Part shown: positions 6,129-11,986 of the stretch, in pieces | How the letters are laid out: each line of letters opens with the position of its first letter | Numbering within the stretch: position 1 is the first letter of the stretch | Source of the DNA: UKL13-2 sp043756275 | Lineage (GTDB): Bacteria; Pseudomonadota; Gammaproteobacteria; Burkholderiales; Usitatibacteraceae | Direction of reading: 5' to 3' | DNA length: 11,986 nucleotides | Assembly: GCA_043756275.1 (NCBI GenBank) | Contig: JAYURJ010000142.1 | Location: 1-11,986 of the forward strand | The notes under the pieces: generated by a model | Databases searched by the model: none | What the model saw: the letters and a program-made list of their open reading frames with translations, nothing else | What the model was told of the DNA's origin: nothing | Made by a program: the position numbers and the translations under genes

Positions 6129-9026
6129 ATGTCGTCTATGCATGATGCAAAAAAGATGCCGATTGACAGAGTTGATATCGAGATGCCTCGTGCTGACAGC
6201 GCATCTGTCGGTCCGCTAACGCCGGTGCATCAAGGCACTGACGGGTTGCCGCCACTCGTGACGCACAGCGCGAGCGTGCGCTTGCGATTTATTGTCGTCT
6301 TTGCTGCGATAGCGCTTGCAGTCGTGCTGATCATGGGCGTGATCGGTGCGGCAATCATTGGGGATTCAGGGCTATCGCCGGAAATCGTGACAAGCATGCG
6401 CCACGCGTTTTTAATGTGGGGTTCCGGCCTGATTGTGGTCGCGGGGTTGTTGGGTCTGGTGTTTGCACGGCAGGTCAGCAAACTGCTTCAGCACCTGACG
6501 GCAGAATTAGGTCGTGAGGGTTTTCGTGACCTCACAGATGTATCGACTTATCGCGCATCTCAAACGACATTATCACCACTAAACGAATCGCTCAACGCCA
6601 TCGTCAACACTTCTCCGTTGGCCATTTACTCGCTGACACCAGTTGGCATCGTCACACTCTGGAACCCTGCAGCCGAGAAAATATTTGGCCTGAAAGAATC
6701 ATCCGTGCTCGGCAGGCCATCGCCGATCTGGGAAACGTCGCAGGCGGTTGCGGCTGATCTCAGGAAACGCGTGTTGCTCGGCGAAACAATTCATAACGTC
6801 GAAGTCAGCTGGGTGGGTGCTGACAATTACCCTCGCGAAATCAGTTTGTCAGCCGCGCCATTGCGTGGCACCGAGAATGCGGTCGTTGGTATCTTAGTGA
6901 CGGCATCCGACATCACCGATGCCAAACGTACTACACGGGCACTGGATCAACAGTTGCGCTTTACGCGTGAACTCCTTGAAGCTATTCCGTCGCCGATTTT
7001 TTATAAGGGTGCCGATGGGCTATATATGGGCTTCAATCGCGCGTGGGAAACATTTTTCTGTAAGCGTCGCGAGGATTGGATTGGCAAAAGCCCTGCAGAG
7101 TTGTTGTCGCCGGAACATGCAAATTCGGCGGTTTTGGAAGACGCAAAACTGCTGGTCGATGGCAAGACAATCGTCGCCGAGGACTTCATTCAAGATGGCA
7201 GAGGCAACGATCGCGACATCATCCGGCACATCAGCCGCCTTTCCAACGCCGATGGCAGTCCGGCCGGCATTATTGGGGTACTTACGGATTTCACTGATTT
7301 CAAACAAGTGACGCAGGCGCTTGAGGCATCAGAAGGTCGTTTCAAAGCGTTGACCGAGAGTGCCATGGATATTGTGACGGTGCTTGACGCAAACGGCTTG
7401 ATTACTTATCAGAGTCCTTCGGTCACACATCTTCTTGGCCACGATCCCCGCGACATGATCGGCATGAGCCAGTTCAATCTCGTTCACAGAGACGACGTTG
7501 AACCCATGCGGGGCATGTTTCGTGAGTTGATCGTCAAAGGTGAAATGCCGCGGCCGATCGAGTTTCGTGTCATGAATAAATCCGGCGCGTGGCGTACGCT
7601 GGAGTCCATCGGCAAGAATTGCCTCAATGTTCCAGAGGTGCGTGGCATTATCGTCAACACCCGCGATGTGACTGATCGCAAGGCGATACAGCAGCGGATC
7701 CAGCATCTGGCGTATCACGATGCGCTGACCGAACTGCCCAATAGATCGTTGATGCAGGATCGGATCTCGCAGGCGATTGGTCGCGCAGCACGCTCCACAA
7801 AGCGATTCGCGGTGATGTATATCGATATTGATAACTTCAAGAATATCAATGACACGCTTGGCCATGATGTAGGTGACGAATTGCTTCGCCAGGTCGCGAA
7901 ACGTCTCAACGCGTCGGTGCGTATCCACGACACCATTGCGCGCCAGGGCGGAGATGAATTCATCGTGCTGCTGGACCGTCTGGAGGGGCATCAGGGTGCG
8001 ACCCGCGTCGCGCAAAAAATACTCGATGCGCTCAGAGCTGCCTTTACTGTGGGCGACACCAATCAACATGTATCCGGTTCAATCGGGATCGCGTTGTTTC
8101 CCGATGACGGGCATGACGCACCGACGTTGCTGAAGAACGCCGATACCGCAATGTTCCACAGCAAAGGTCTGGGTAAAAATACCTATCAGTTTTTCACGCC
8201 ACAGATGAACATCGCCGTGAAGCGGCGCGCGGCGATGGAGTCGAACCTTCGTGCAGCCGTGAAGAATGGTGATTTTACGTTGGTTTATCAGCCGCAAATT
8301 GATTTGATTTCCGGCGAAATCGTTGCATTGGAAGCGCTTGTGCGTTGGGTGTCTGAGCAGAGCGGCACCATCATGCCAAGCGAATTTATCCCGCTCGCAG
8401 AAGAAACCGGCTTGATCAACGAAATCGGCCAATGGGTACTTCGGCAAGCCTGCATGCAAGCAAAGAAGTGGCTGGATGCCGGCATGCCCAGACGGCGTAT
8501 TGCAGTGAATTTATCCGCACGCCAATTGGCCGACAAACGCTTTGTGGAGACACTGGCAAATATACTGGATGAAACGAAACTCGATCCCGCGCTGCTCGAA
8601 CTGGAAATAACCGAGAGTCAGGTGATGCGACAGGGTGAAGGCAGCGTGTCGAGGCTCAATGAAATTGCCAGTATGGGCATTCAACTGGCAATTGATGACT
8701 TTGGCATTGGCTATTCGAGTCTCTCGTACCTTAAACGTTTGCCGATCAGCAAGTTGAAAATCGATCAGAGTTTTGTGCGTGACATCACCATAGACCCGAA
8801 TGACACCGCAATAGTGGTGGCAATCATCAGCATGGCCAAGAGTCTTGATCTGGATGTTATCGCCGAAGGAATCGAGACGGCAGGGCAGCTTGCCGTACTG
8901 CGCGCAAAAGGTTGCAGCGTAGGTCAAGGCTTTTACTTTAGTGTGCCGATGTCTGCCGACGACCTGGCACCACTGCTTGCGCGGGCCTCTGTTTTTGACC
9001 ATTTGCGCACGGCAGCATCGGCCTGA
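6129..9026 (+). CDS. Membrane-bound PAS-PAS-PAS-GGDEF-EAL cyclic-di-GMP protein
   Basis: This 965-residue protein is predicted to make and/or degrade cyclic di-GMP at the inner membrane. Two transmembrane helices (about 54-77 and 93-113) enclose a short loop of about 15 residues. Three PAS domains follow (about 150-265, 275-392, 400-518), each linked by a D-[IFV]-T-D type end. The GGDEF domain (about 520-690) has an intact GGDEF motif (607-611), metal-binding IDIDNFK (566-571) and a product-inhibition RxxD site (RIHD, 598-601). The EAL domain (about 700-952) keeps EAL (735-737), Asn794, ELEITES (824-830), Asp856-Asp857, Lys877 (KID), Glu913 (AEGIE) and Gln933 (GQGF), so phosphodiesterase activity is expected. 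Whether GGDEF is catalytic or a GTP sensor cannot be told. ATG 6129 lies 29 nt after the Rieske stop with no clear ribosome binding site; ATGs at 6138, 6156 and 6183 are alternatives. The PAS ligands are unknown. Confidence 0.93.
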   Translation: MSSMHDAKKMPIDRVDIEMPRADSASVGPLTPVHQGTDGLPPLVTHSASVRLRFIVVFAAIALAVVLIMGVIGAAIIGDSGLSPEIVTSMRHAFLMWGSGLIVVAGLLGLVFARQVSKLLQHLTAELGREGFRDLTDVSTYRASQTTLSPLNESLNAIVNTSPLAIYSLTPVGIVTLWNPAAEKIFGLKESSVLGRPSPIWETSQAVAADLRKRVLLGETIHNVEVSWVGADNYPREISLSAAPLRGTENAVVGILVTASDITDAKRTTRALDQQLRFTRELLEAIPSPIFYKGADGLYMGFNRAWETFFCKRREDWIGKSPAELLSPEHANSAVLEDAKLLVDGKTIVAEDFIQDGRGNDRDIIRHISRLSNADGSPAGIIGVLTDFTDFKQVTQALEASEGRFKALTESAMDIVTVLDANGLITYQSPSVTHLLGHDPRDMIGMSQFNLVHRDDVEPMRGMFRELIVKGEMPRPIEFRVMNKSGAWRTLESIGKNCLNVPEVRGIIVNTRDVTDRKAIQQRIQHLAYHDALTELPNRSLMQDRISQAIGRAARSTKRFAVMYIDIDNFKNINDTLGHDVGDELLRQVAKRLNASVRIHDTIARQGGDEFIVLLDRLEGHQGATRVAQKILDALRAAFTVGDTNQHVSGSIGIALFPDDGHDAPTLLKNADTAMFHSKGLGKNTYQFFTPQMNIAVKRRAAMESNLRAAVKNGDFTLVYQPQIDLISGEIVALEALVRWVSEQSGTIMPSEFIPLAEETGLINEIGQWVLRQACMQAKKWLDAGMPRRRIAVNLSARQLADKRFVETLANILDETKLDPALLELEITESQVMRQGEGSVSRLNEIASMGIQLAIDDFGIGYSSLSYLKRLPISKLKIDQSFVRDITIDPNDTAIVVAIISMAKSLDLDVIAEGIETAGQLAVLRAKGCSVGQGFYFSVPMSADDLAPLLARASVFDHLRTAASA

Positions 9027-9076
9027 CTCTCAGCGTTCACGACAGCCCACAAAGGCATCGCGGAAGGGCATCTTGG

Positions 9077-9796
9077 CTAAGCGGGCGCCGCGAGAAACAG
9101 GAACAGTGTTGGCAGCTTTTCCAGCGTGAGCGCCTTTTTCTTCCATTCGACGATGCGCATCGTTCGTACCAATTCGCGGTCGCCGGTAAGGTCGCGGGCT
9201 ACGCAGAGGCGGGTGGTTGCCCCAAGCGTCGAGAGCAGGTCAGCGACCAACGCCTGATTACGGTAGGGTGTTTCAATAAATAGTTGCGTCATGTTGCGTT
9301 GCCGCGATTCTTTTTCCAGCGCAGAAATTGCCTTGATCCGATCAAGCTTGTCTTGCGGCAGATAACCATGAAATGCAAACGCCTGACCGTTCAAACCGGA
9401 TGCCATGAGACCGAGCAAAATCGACGAAGGGCCGACCAGCGGCACGACGGCGATTTTGTGTTGATGCGCTAGAGCAACGACGAGAGCACCCGGGTCGGCG
9501 ATTCCTGGCGCGCCTGCTTCCGACACCAGCCCGACATCCTGTCCGGCAATAAGCGGTGCGATCAAATTGCTTATTGCGTTTGCTGGAGTTTGACTGTTCA
9601 ATTCGACGATCGATACGTCGAGTAGCGGCCTCTCGATACCAAGCTGTTTGAGAAATGCCCGGGCAGTCTTGGCGTTTTCGGCAACGAAATGATTGAGCCT
9701 GAGTGCAGTTGCAATGACTGATGCAGGCAATATTTGCGTCGGCGTAAAACCATCCGAGAGATTGGTTGGAATCAGGTATAGCGTGCCGGTTTTCAT
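9077..9796 (-). CDS. SAM-dependent methyltransferase, tetrapyrrole methylase family (RsmI-like, short form)
   Basis: This 239-residue protein has the TP-methylase fold used by RsmI, the 16S rRNA C1402 2'-O-methyltransferase. Visible motifs are GTLYLIPTNLSD (4-15), the VSEAGAPGIADPG SAM-binding loop (91-103, like RsmI's SDAGTP...DPG), VVPLVGPSSILLGLMASGL (117-135) and FIETPYRN (173-180). It is shorter than genuine RsmI (about 285 residues), and the genome probably has a separate rsmI, so the target is uncertain. Its ATG overlaps the maf stop (ATGA at 9793-9796), with AGGTG 6-10 nt before the start, so it is translationally coupled to maf. Its end converges with the GGDEF-EAL gene across a 50-nt gap with no recognisable terminator. 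Confidence 0.88.
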   Translation of the reverse strand: MKTGTLYLIPTNLSDGFTPTQILPASVIATALRLNHFVAENAKTARAFLKQLGIERPLLDVSIVELNSQTPANAISNLIAPLIAGQDVGLVSEAGAPGIADPGALVVALAHQHKIAVVPLVGPSSILLGLMASGLNGQAFAFHGYLPQDKLDRIKAISALEKESRQRNMTQLFIETPYRNQALVADLLSTLGATTRLCVARDLTGDRELVRTMRIVEWKKKALTLEKLPTLFLFLAAPA

Positions 9797-10383
9797 GCCA
9801 GCACCTGAACGTCTTCCGCTTTCAGCATATCGATCAAAGCAATCAGCGGCAGACCAATGAGCGCGGTTGGGTCATCGCTTTGCATCGACGCGATGAGTGC
9901 AATTCCCAATGCCTCAGCTTTGGCGCTTCCTGCACAGTCAAGCGCATTTTCGCGATCCAGATAATTTTCCACTTCGCGTGGCGAAAACTCGCGAAAGCGC
10001 ACTGTCGTTGCCACAATCCGGCTCTGGATGTGGCCCGAGGTGGTATTCAATAGCGCAATGCCGCTGTGAAAGATAAGTGTTTGCCCGCACATTTGTTGAA
10101 GTTGCCGGGCGGCATTTTGTCTCGTTAGCGGTTTTCCAATCGCAATGCCGTTTTGATCAGCGACCTGATCCGCACCGATCACGAGCGCATCGGGAAATTC
10201 TTCTTTCAGGCTTTGTGCTTTGGCAACTGCCAGCCTTAGCGCAGTCGCGGCGGGCAATTCACCGTCCAGCGGCGCTTCGTTCGCGTCAGGAACGACGCTT
10301 GCAAAGTCGAGTCCGAGCCTCGCCAACAATTGTGCCCGGTACGGTGATGTTGAGCCCAGGATTATTTTTTTCTTCAAAATCAA
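9793..10383 (-). CDS. maf: Maf-family nucleotide pyrophosphatase (YceF type, m7GTP)
   Basis: Maf proteins hydrolyse non-canonical or modified nucleoside triphosphates. The 196-residue sequence shows the N-terminal loop LGSTSPYRAQLL (9-20), the GADQV segment with catalytic Asp72, GKPLT (83-87), and a C-terminal GLPLIAL. GADQV and the SAKAEALG stretch resemble E. coli YceF (m7GTP pyrophosphatase) more than YhdE (dTTP/UTP, ADT motif), so I favour the YceF branch. No in-frame ATG exists at the start: TTG 10383 gives MILKKKIILGS, and TTG 10377 gives MKKKIILGS, which matches YceF's start length better. The only nearby ATG (10397) is out of frame and closes after five codons. It is first gene of a two-gene operon; yceD is divergent. 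Confidence 0.9.
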   Translation of the reverse strand: MILKKKIILGSTSPYRAQLLARLGLDFASVVPDANEAPLDGELPAATALRLAVAKAQSLKEEFPDALVIGADQVADQNGIAIGKPLTRQNAARQLQQMCGQTLIFHSGIALLNTTSGHIQSRIVATTVRFREFSPREVENYLDRENALDCAGSAKAEALGIALIASMQSDDPTALIGLPLIALIDMLKAEDVQVLA

Positions 10384-10390
10384 TGACTTT

Positions 10391-10419
10391 TTGACATTTT
10401 CGCAACAAAATCATATCAT
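10391..10419 (+). promoter_or_regulatory. Sigma70 promoter for yceD-rpmF-plsX
   Basis: A perfect -35 TTGACA (10391-10396), an optimal 17-nt spacer and TATCAT (10414-10419, 5 of 6 matching TATAAT) point rightward. Transcription should start near 10426, about 20 nt before the yceD ATG. This is the best promoter in the window. Confidence 0.85.
10410..10418 (-). promoter_or_regulatory. Extended -10 promoter for maf, overlapping the yceD promoter
   Basis: Read on the minus strand, TGATATGAT is an extended -10 (TG, one base, TATGAT; hexamer at 10410-10415). A start near 10403 would leave a leader of about 20 nt before the TTG start of maf. No clear -35 is visible, which extended -10 promoters tolerate. 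Its hexamer overlaps the opposite-strand TATCAT by two bases. Confidence 0.55.
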
Positions 10420-10447
10420 GTGAAGCTATTAAATTAATGCGTTGCAC

Positions 10448-10993
10448 ATGATAGAGACCATCAACATCGAGCGTTTCACGCGTTTTAAGCAGTGCGTTCA
10501 AGGAAAGCTTCTACCGTTCGATTTGCCGAACTTGGCTGAATATCTCGCCGGTGAAGATGGTGAAATCCACTTTTCATTGACCGGTAACTTGGCCGTTGAT
10601 TTGACCGGTAGCCAAGAAAGGCGAGTTAAGTGTATAATTTATGGTTGGTTTTTGCTCTCTGATCCGGTGACACTGGCTGCTGTCCGGCACACGCTTGATA
10701 TCAGCAGTTCGCTTATTTTGGTCAAAGACGAGTCAGAACTGCCGCCGTTGGAGATGGAATCCGAAAGTGAGGATTACATCGTCTGCGGCGCAAACATGCA
10801 AGTGGCGGCGCGGGTCGAAGAAGAAATTCTGCTTAGTTTGCCAGTGCATTCGGTTAAACCCGGCAAGATGACCAATCAGCATGACGGCGCTCGAAGCAAA
10901 TTGGCAAAGATGCCTATATTGTCAAAGGTGCCCTTGACTGAGAGCAAGAAAATTTCCCCCTTCGCCAAATTGGCGGAGTTGAAGAAGAAGTAA
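10448..10993 (+). CDS. yceD: YceD-family (DUF177) 23S rRNA accumulation protein
   Basis: This is the small conserved protein that precedes rpmF in most bacteria and is linked to 23S rRNA accumulation; its molecular role is poorly defined. It has 181 residues from ATG 10448; a TTG two codons upstream is possible. The family is recognised by the central strand/loop around Cys62, the acidic DYIVCGANMQVAARVEEEILLSLPV segment (109-133, matching E. coli EDEIILALPVVP) and the ending ISPFAKLAELKKK (169-181, matching NPFAVLASLK). The usual Cys-x-x-Cys loop (CQRC in E. coli) is here Cys62-Ile-Ile-Tyr65, so the second Cys is lost. No strong ribosome binding site is visible. rpmF follows after 40 nt. Confidence 0.85.
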   Translation: MIETINIERFTRFKQCVQGKLLPFDLPNLAEYLAGEDGEIHFSLTGNLAVDLTGSQERRVKCIIYGWFLLSDPVTLAAVRHTLDISSSLILVKDESELPPLEMESESEDYIVCGANMQVAARVEEEILLSLPVHSVKPGKMTNQHDGARSKLAKMPILSKVPLTESKKISPFAKLAELKKK

Positions 10994-11020
10994 TCAGTTT
11001 TAAATGTTGAGATTTTGATT

Positions 11021-11026
11021 AAGGAG
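11021..11026 (+). promoter_or_regulatory. Strong ribosome binding site of rpmF
   Basis: AAGGAG ends 7 nt before the rpmF ATG and is the best Shine-Dalgarno match in the window, in keeping with high ribosomal protein output. Its neighbours yceD and plsX lack a comparable site. Confidence 0.85.
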
Positions 11027-11033
11027 AAACATC

Positions 11034-11216
11034 ATGGCAGTCCAACAAAACAAAAAGTCACCTTCCAAGCGCGGCATGCACCGGGCGCACGACTTTTTGA
11101 CCAACCCGGCTCTTGCAATAGAGCCAACCACCGGTGAAGCACATCTGCGCCACCACATTAGCCCGTCCGGCTACTACCGTGGCCGCAAAGTCATCAAGAC
11201 CAAAGCTGACGAATAA
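11034..11216 (+). CDS. rpmF: 50S ribosomal protein L32
   Basis: This 60-residue protein is a standard length bL32 of the large ribosomal subunit. The start MAVQQNKKSPSKRGMHRAHD and the end RGRKVIKTKADE are diagnostic, and the middle IEPTTGEAHLRHHISPSGYY is also typical. It has no cysteines, so it is the zinc-free form normal for this group. Translation is supported by AAGGAG 7 nt upstream. It sits between yceD and plsX, the conserved rpmF-plsX arrangement that joins ribosome and lipid synthesis genes. No terminator follows directly; a 199-nt gap with a large inverted repeat separates it from plsX. Confidence 0.98.
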   Translation: MAVQQNKKSPSKRGMHRAHDFLTNPALAIEPTTGEAHLRHHISPSGYYRGRKVIKTKADE

Positions 11217-11224
11217 TCGGATCA

Positions 11225-11339
11225 ACAAAAAAATAGCTGTGTGTATAGGTGGCTGACGCACGCTGCCAGGCAGAATTGGCGAGGTTCTTTTTCTGTGGGT
11301 TGCCATACCCCCAGTTTCAATCGCACACTATTTTTTTGT
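11225..11339 (+). repeat. Long inverted repeat in the rpmF-plsX gap
   Basis: The left arm at 11225-11243 (ACAAAAAAATAG then CTGTGTG) pairs with the right arm at 11322-11339 (CGCACACTATTTTTTTGT): 12 perfect base pairs, a single bulged C at 11237, then 6 more pairs including one wobble. The 78-nt interior holds a second hairpin, CTGtGGGT/ACCCcCAG (11293-11314, 6-nt loop TGCCAT, one mismatch), and the near-palindrome CTGCCAGGCAG (11263-11273). It could be an attenuator or processing structure between rpmF and plsX, or a small mobile-type element. I see no target-site duplication. Confidence 0.7.
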
Positions 11340-11415
11340 GGTCAGCTACACGCGACTCAGCGACAACAAAATTAAACTGCACGGGTAAATCGCAAGAGGC
11401 GACAGACCCAATACA

Positions 11416-11986
11416 ATGCAGACAATGATCGCAATCGACGCGATGGGCGGTGACCACGGCCCATCGATTACCATTCCAGCTGCATTGCAATTCCTCGCCG
11501 GATCTATTGACCGGCGGGTGATCCTCGTTGGCAAGCCAGATGCGATTGAAGTCGAGCTAAAAAAAGCTGGTGCTGGCAGTGCGTTCATTCCAGACTCTTC
11601 GCGCCTGCGAATTGTAGAAGCGTCCGATGTGGTGGGGATGGATGAAGATATTCGTTCCGCCATCCGCAACAAAAAAAACTCATCTATGCGCATTGCAATT
11701 GACCTCGTCAAATCAGGTGAGGCAAATGCATGCGTATCTGCGGGCAATACGGGTGCGCTGATGGGGACGGCCAAATTTGTGCTCAAAACGTTGCCAGGCA
11801 TTGACCGGCCCGCCATCTGTGCAGCATTACCAACGCGACACGGTGTTGTTTATGCGCTTGATTTAGGTGCAAACGCCGCCTGTACACCACAGCACTTGCT
11901 GCAATTTGCCATCATGGGGGCCATGCTTTGCACCGCGGTCGAGGGCAAGAAAAACCCCAGCGTCGGCTTGTTGAACATTGGCTCCG
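11416..11986 (+). CDS. plsX: Phosphate acyltransferase PlsX (5' part, cut by window edge)
   Basis: The first 190 codons are present. PlsX converts acyl-ACP and phosphate to acyl-phosphate, the acyl donor for PlsY in phosphatidic acid synthesis, at the membrane surface. Diagnostic segments are MIAIDAMGGDHGPSITIPAA (4-23), SSMRIAIDLVKSGEANACVS (89-108) continuing into AGNTGALMG (109-117), YALDLGAN (146-153) and LLQFAIMGAM (161-170). The usual ANVDC/ANVDA stretch after DLGAN is ANAAC here, so a widely conserved Asp is replaced by Ala155. ATG 11416 or ATG 11425 could start the protein; the nearest purine-rich site (AAGAGG, 11394-11399) is rather far from either. Order suggests transcription from the yceD promoter, possibly tuned by the inverted repeat upstream. 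Confidence 0.96.
   Translation, partial: MQTMIAIDAMGGDHGPSITIPAALQFLAGSIDRRVILVGKPDAIEVELKKAGAGSAFIPDSSRLRIVEASDVVGMDEDIRSAIRNKKNSSMRIAIDLVKSGEANACVSAGNTGALMGTAKFVLKTLPGIDRPAICAALPTRHGVVYALDLGANAACTPQHLLQFAIMGAMLCTAVEGKKNPSVGLLNIGS

Noticed and set aside
7329..8069. 246-codon minus-strand open frame inside the GGDEF-EAL gene
   Set aside because: It lies wholly antisense to strongly supported coding sequence and has no recognisable motif.
9027..9076. Possible terminator between the converging GGDEF-EAL and methyltransferase genes
   Set aside because: The 50-nt gap has no GC-rich stem followed by a T-run on either strand.
10601..10638. TTGACC and TATAAT inside yceD as an internal promoter
   Set aside because: The spacer is 26 nt, too long for sigma70, and no -35-like hexamer lies 16-19 nt upstream of the TATAAT.

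Overview
The window reads as a conserved housekeeping stretch of a betaproteobacterial chromosome, most likely Burkholderiales or a close relative. The evidence is gene order (rne divergent from rluC, then HAD phosphatase, Rieske protein, tetrapyrrole-methylase-type methyltransferase, maf, yceD, rpmF, plsX), protein similarity judged by eye (L32, RNase E, YceF-type Maf) and moderate GC. No mobile element, CRISPR array, tRNA or rRNA is recognisable. The genus cannot be fixed from this alone.

Left part, minus strand: the 5' end of a 2-hydroxychromene-2-carboxylate isomerase-like gene (1-389), a strong intrinsic terminator (484-515), and the full gene for ribonuclease E (572-3325). RNase E has an intact catalytic half and a long, disordered, arginine-rich tail with a predicted membrane-anchor helix. 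Its roughly 690-nt upstream region (3326-4017) has no convincing gene but several short stem-loops, best explained as a structured mRNA leader.

Middle, plus strand: rluC (23S rRNA pseudouridine synthase), a Gph-like HAD phosphatase and a small Rieske [2Fe-2S] protein are packed with a 7-nt gap and then a 22-nt overlap, so they look co-transcribed. A 965-residue membrane-bound PAS-PAS-PAS-GGDEF-EAL protein follows, in the place where I recall many relatives carrying a signal peptide peptidase (sppA). This is the least housekeeping-like gene here.

Right part: maf and a RsmI-like methyltransferase form a two-gene minus-strand operon with an ATGA stop/start overlap. Facing away from it, yceD-rpmF-plsX (rRNA/ribosome and phospholipid synthesis) starts from a near-consensus sigma70 promoter (TTGACA, 17 nt, TATCAT). 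This promoter's -10 box overlaps an extended -10 box for maf on the other strand. A large inverted repeat sits between rpmF and plsX, and plsX runs off the right end.

The genes link RNA turnover and rRNA modification, ribosome components, nucleotide clean-up, c-di-GMP signalling and the first steps of phospholipid synthesis. I see no clearly new multi-gene system. The most interesting signals are regulatory (rne leader, back-to-back promoters, rpmF-plsX inverted repeat) and small protein-level oddities (duplicated RNase E tail motif, degenerate YceD CxxC, altered PlsX motif).
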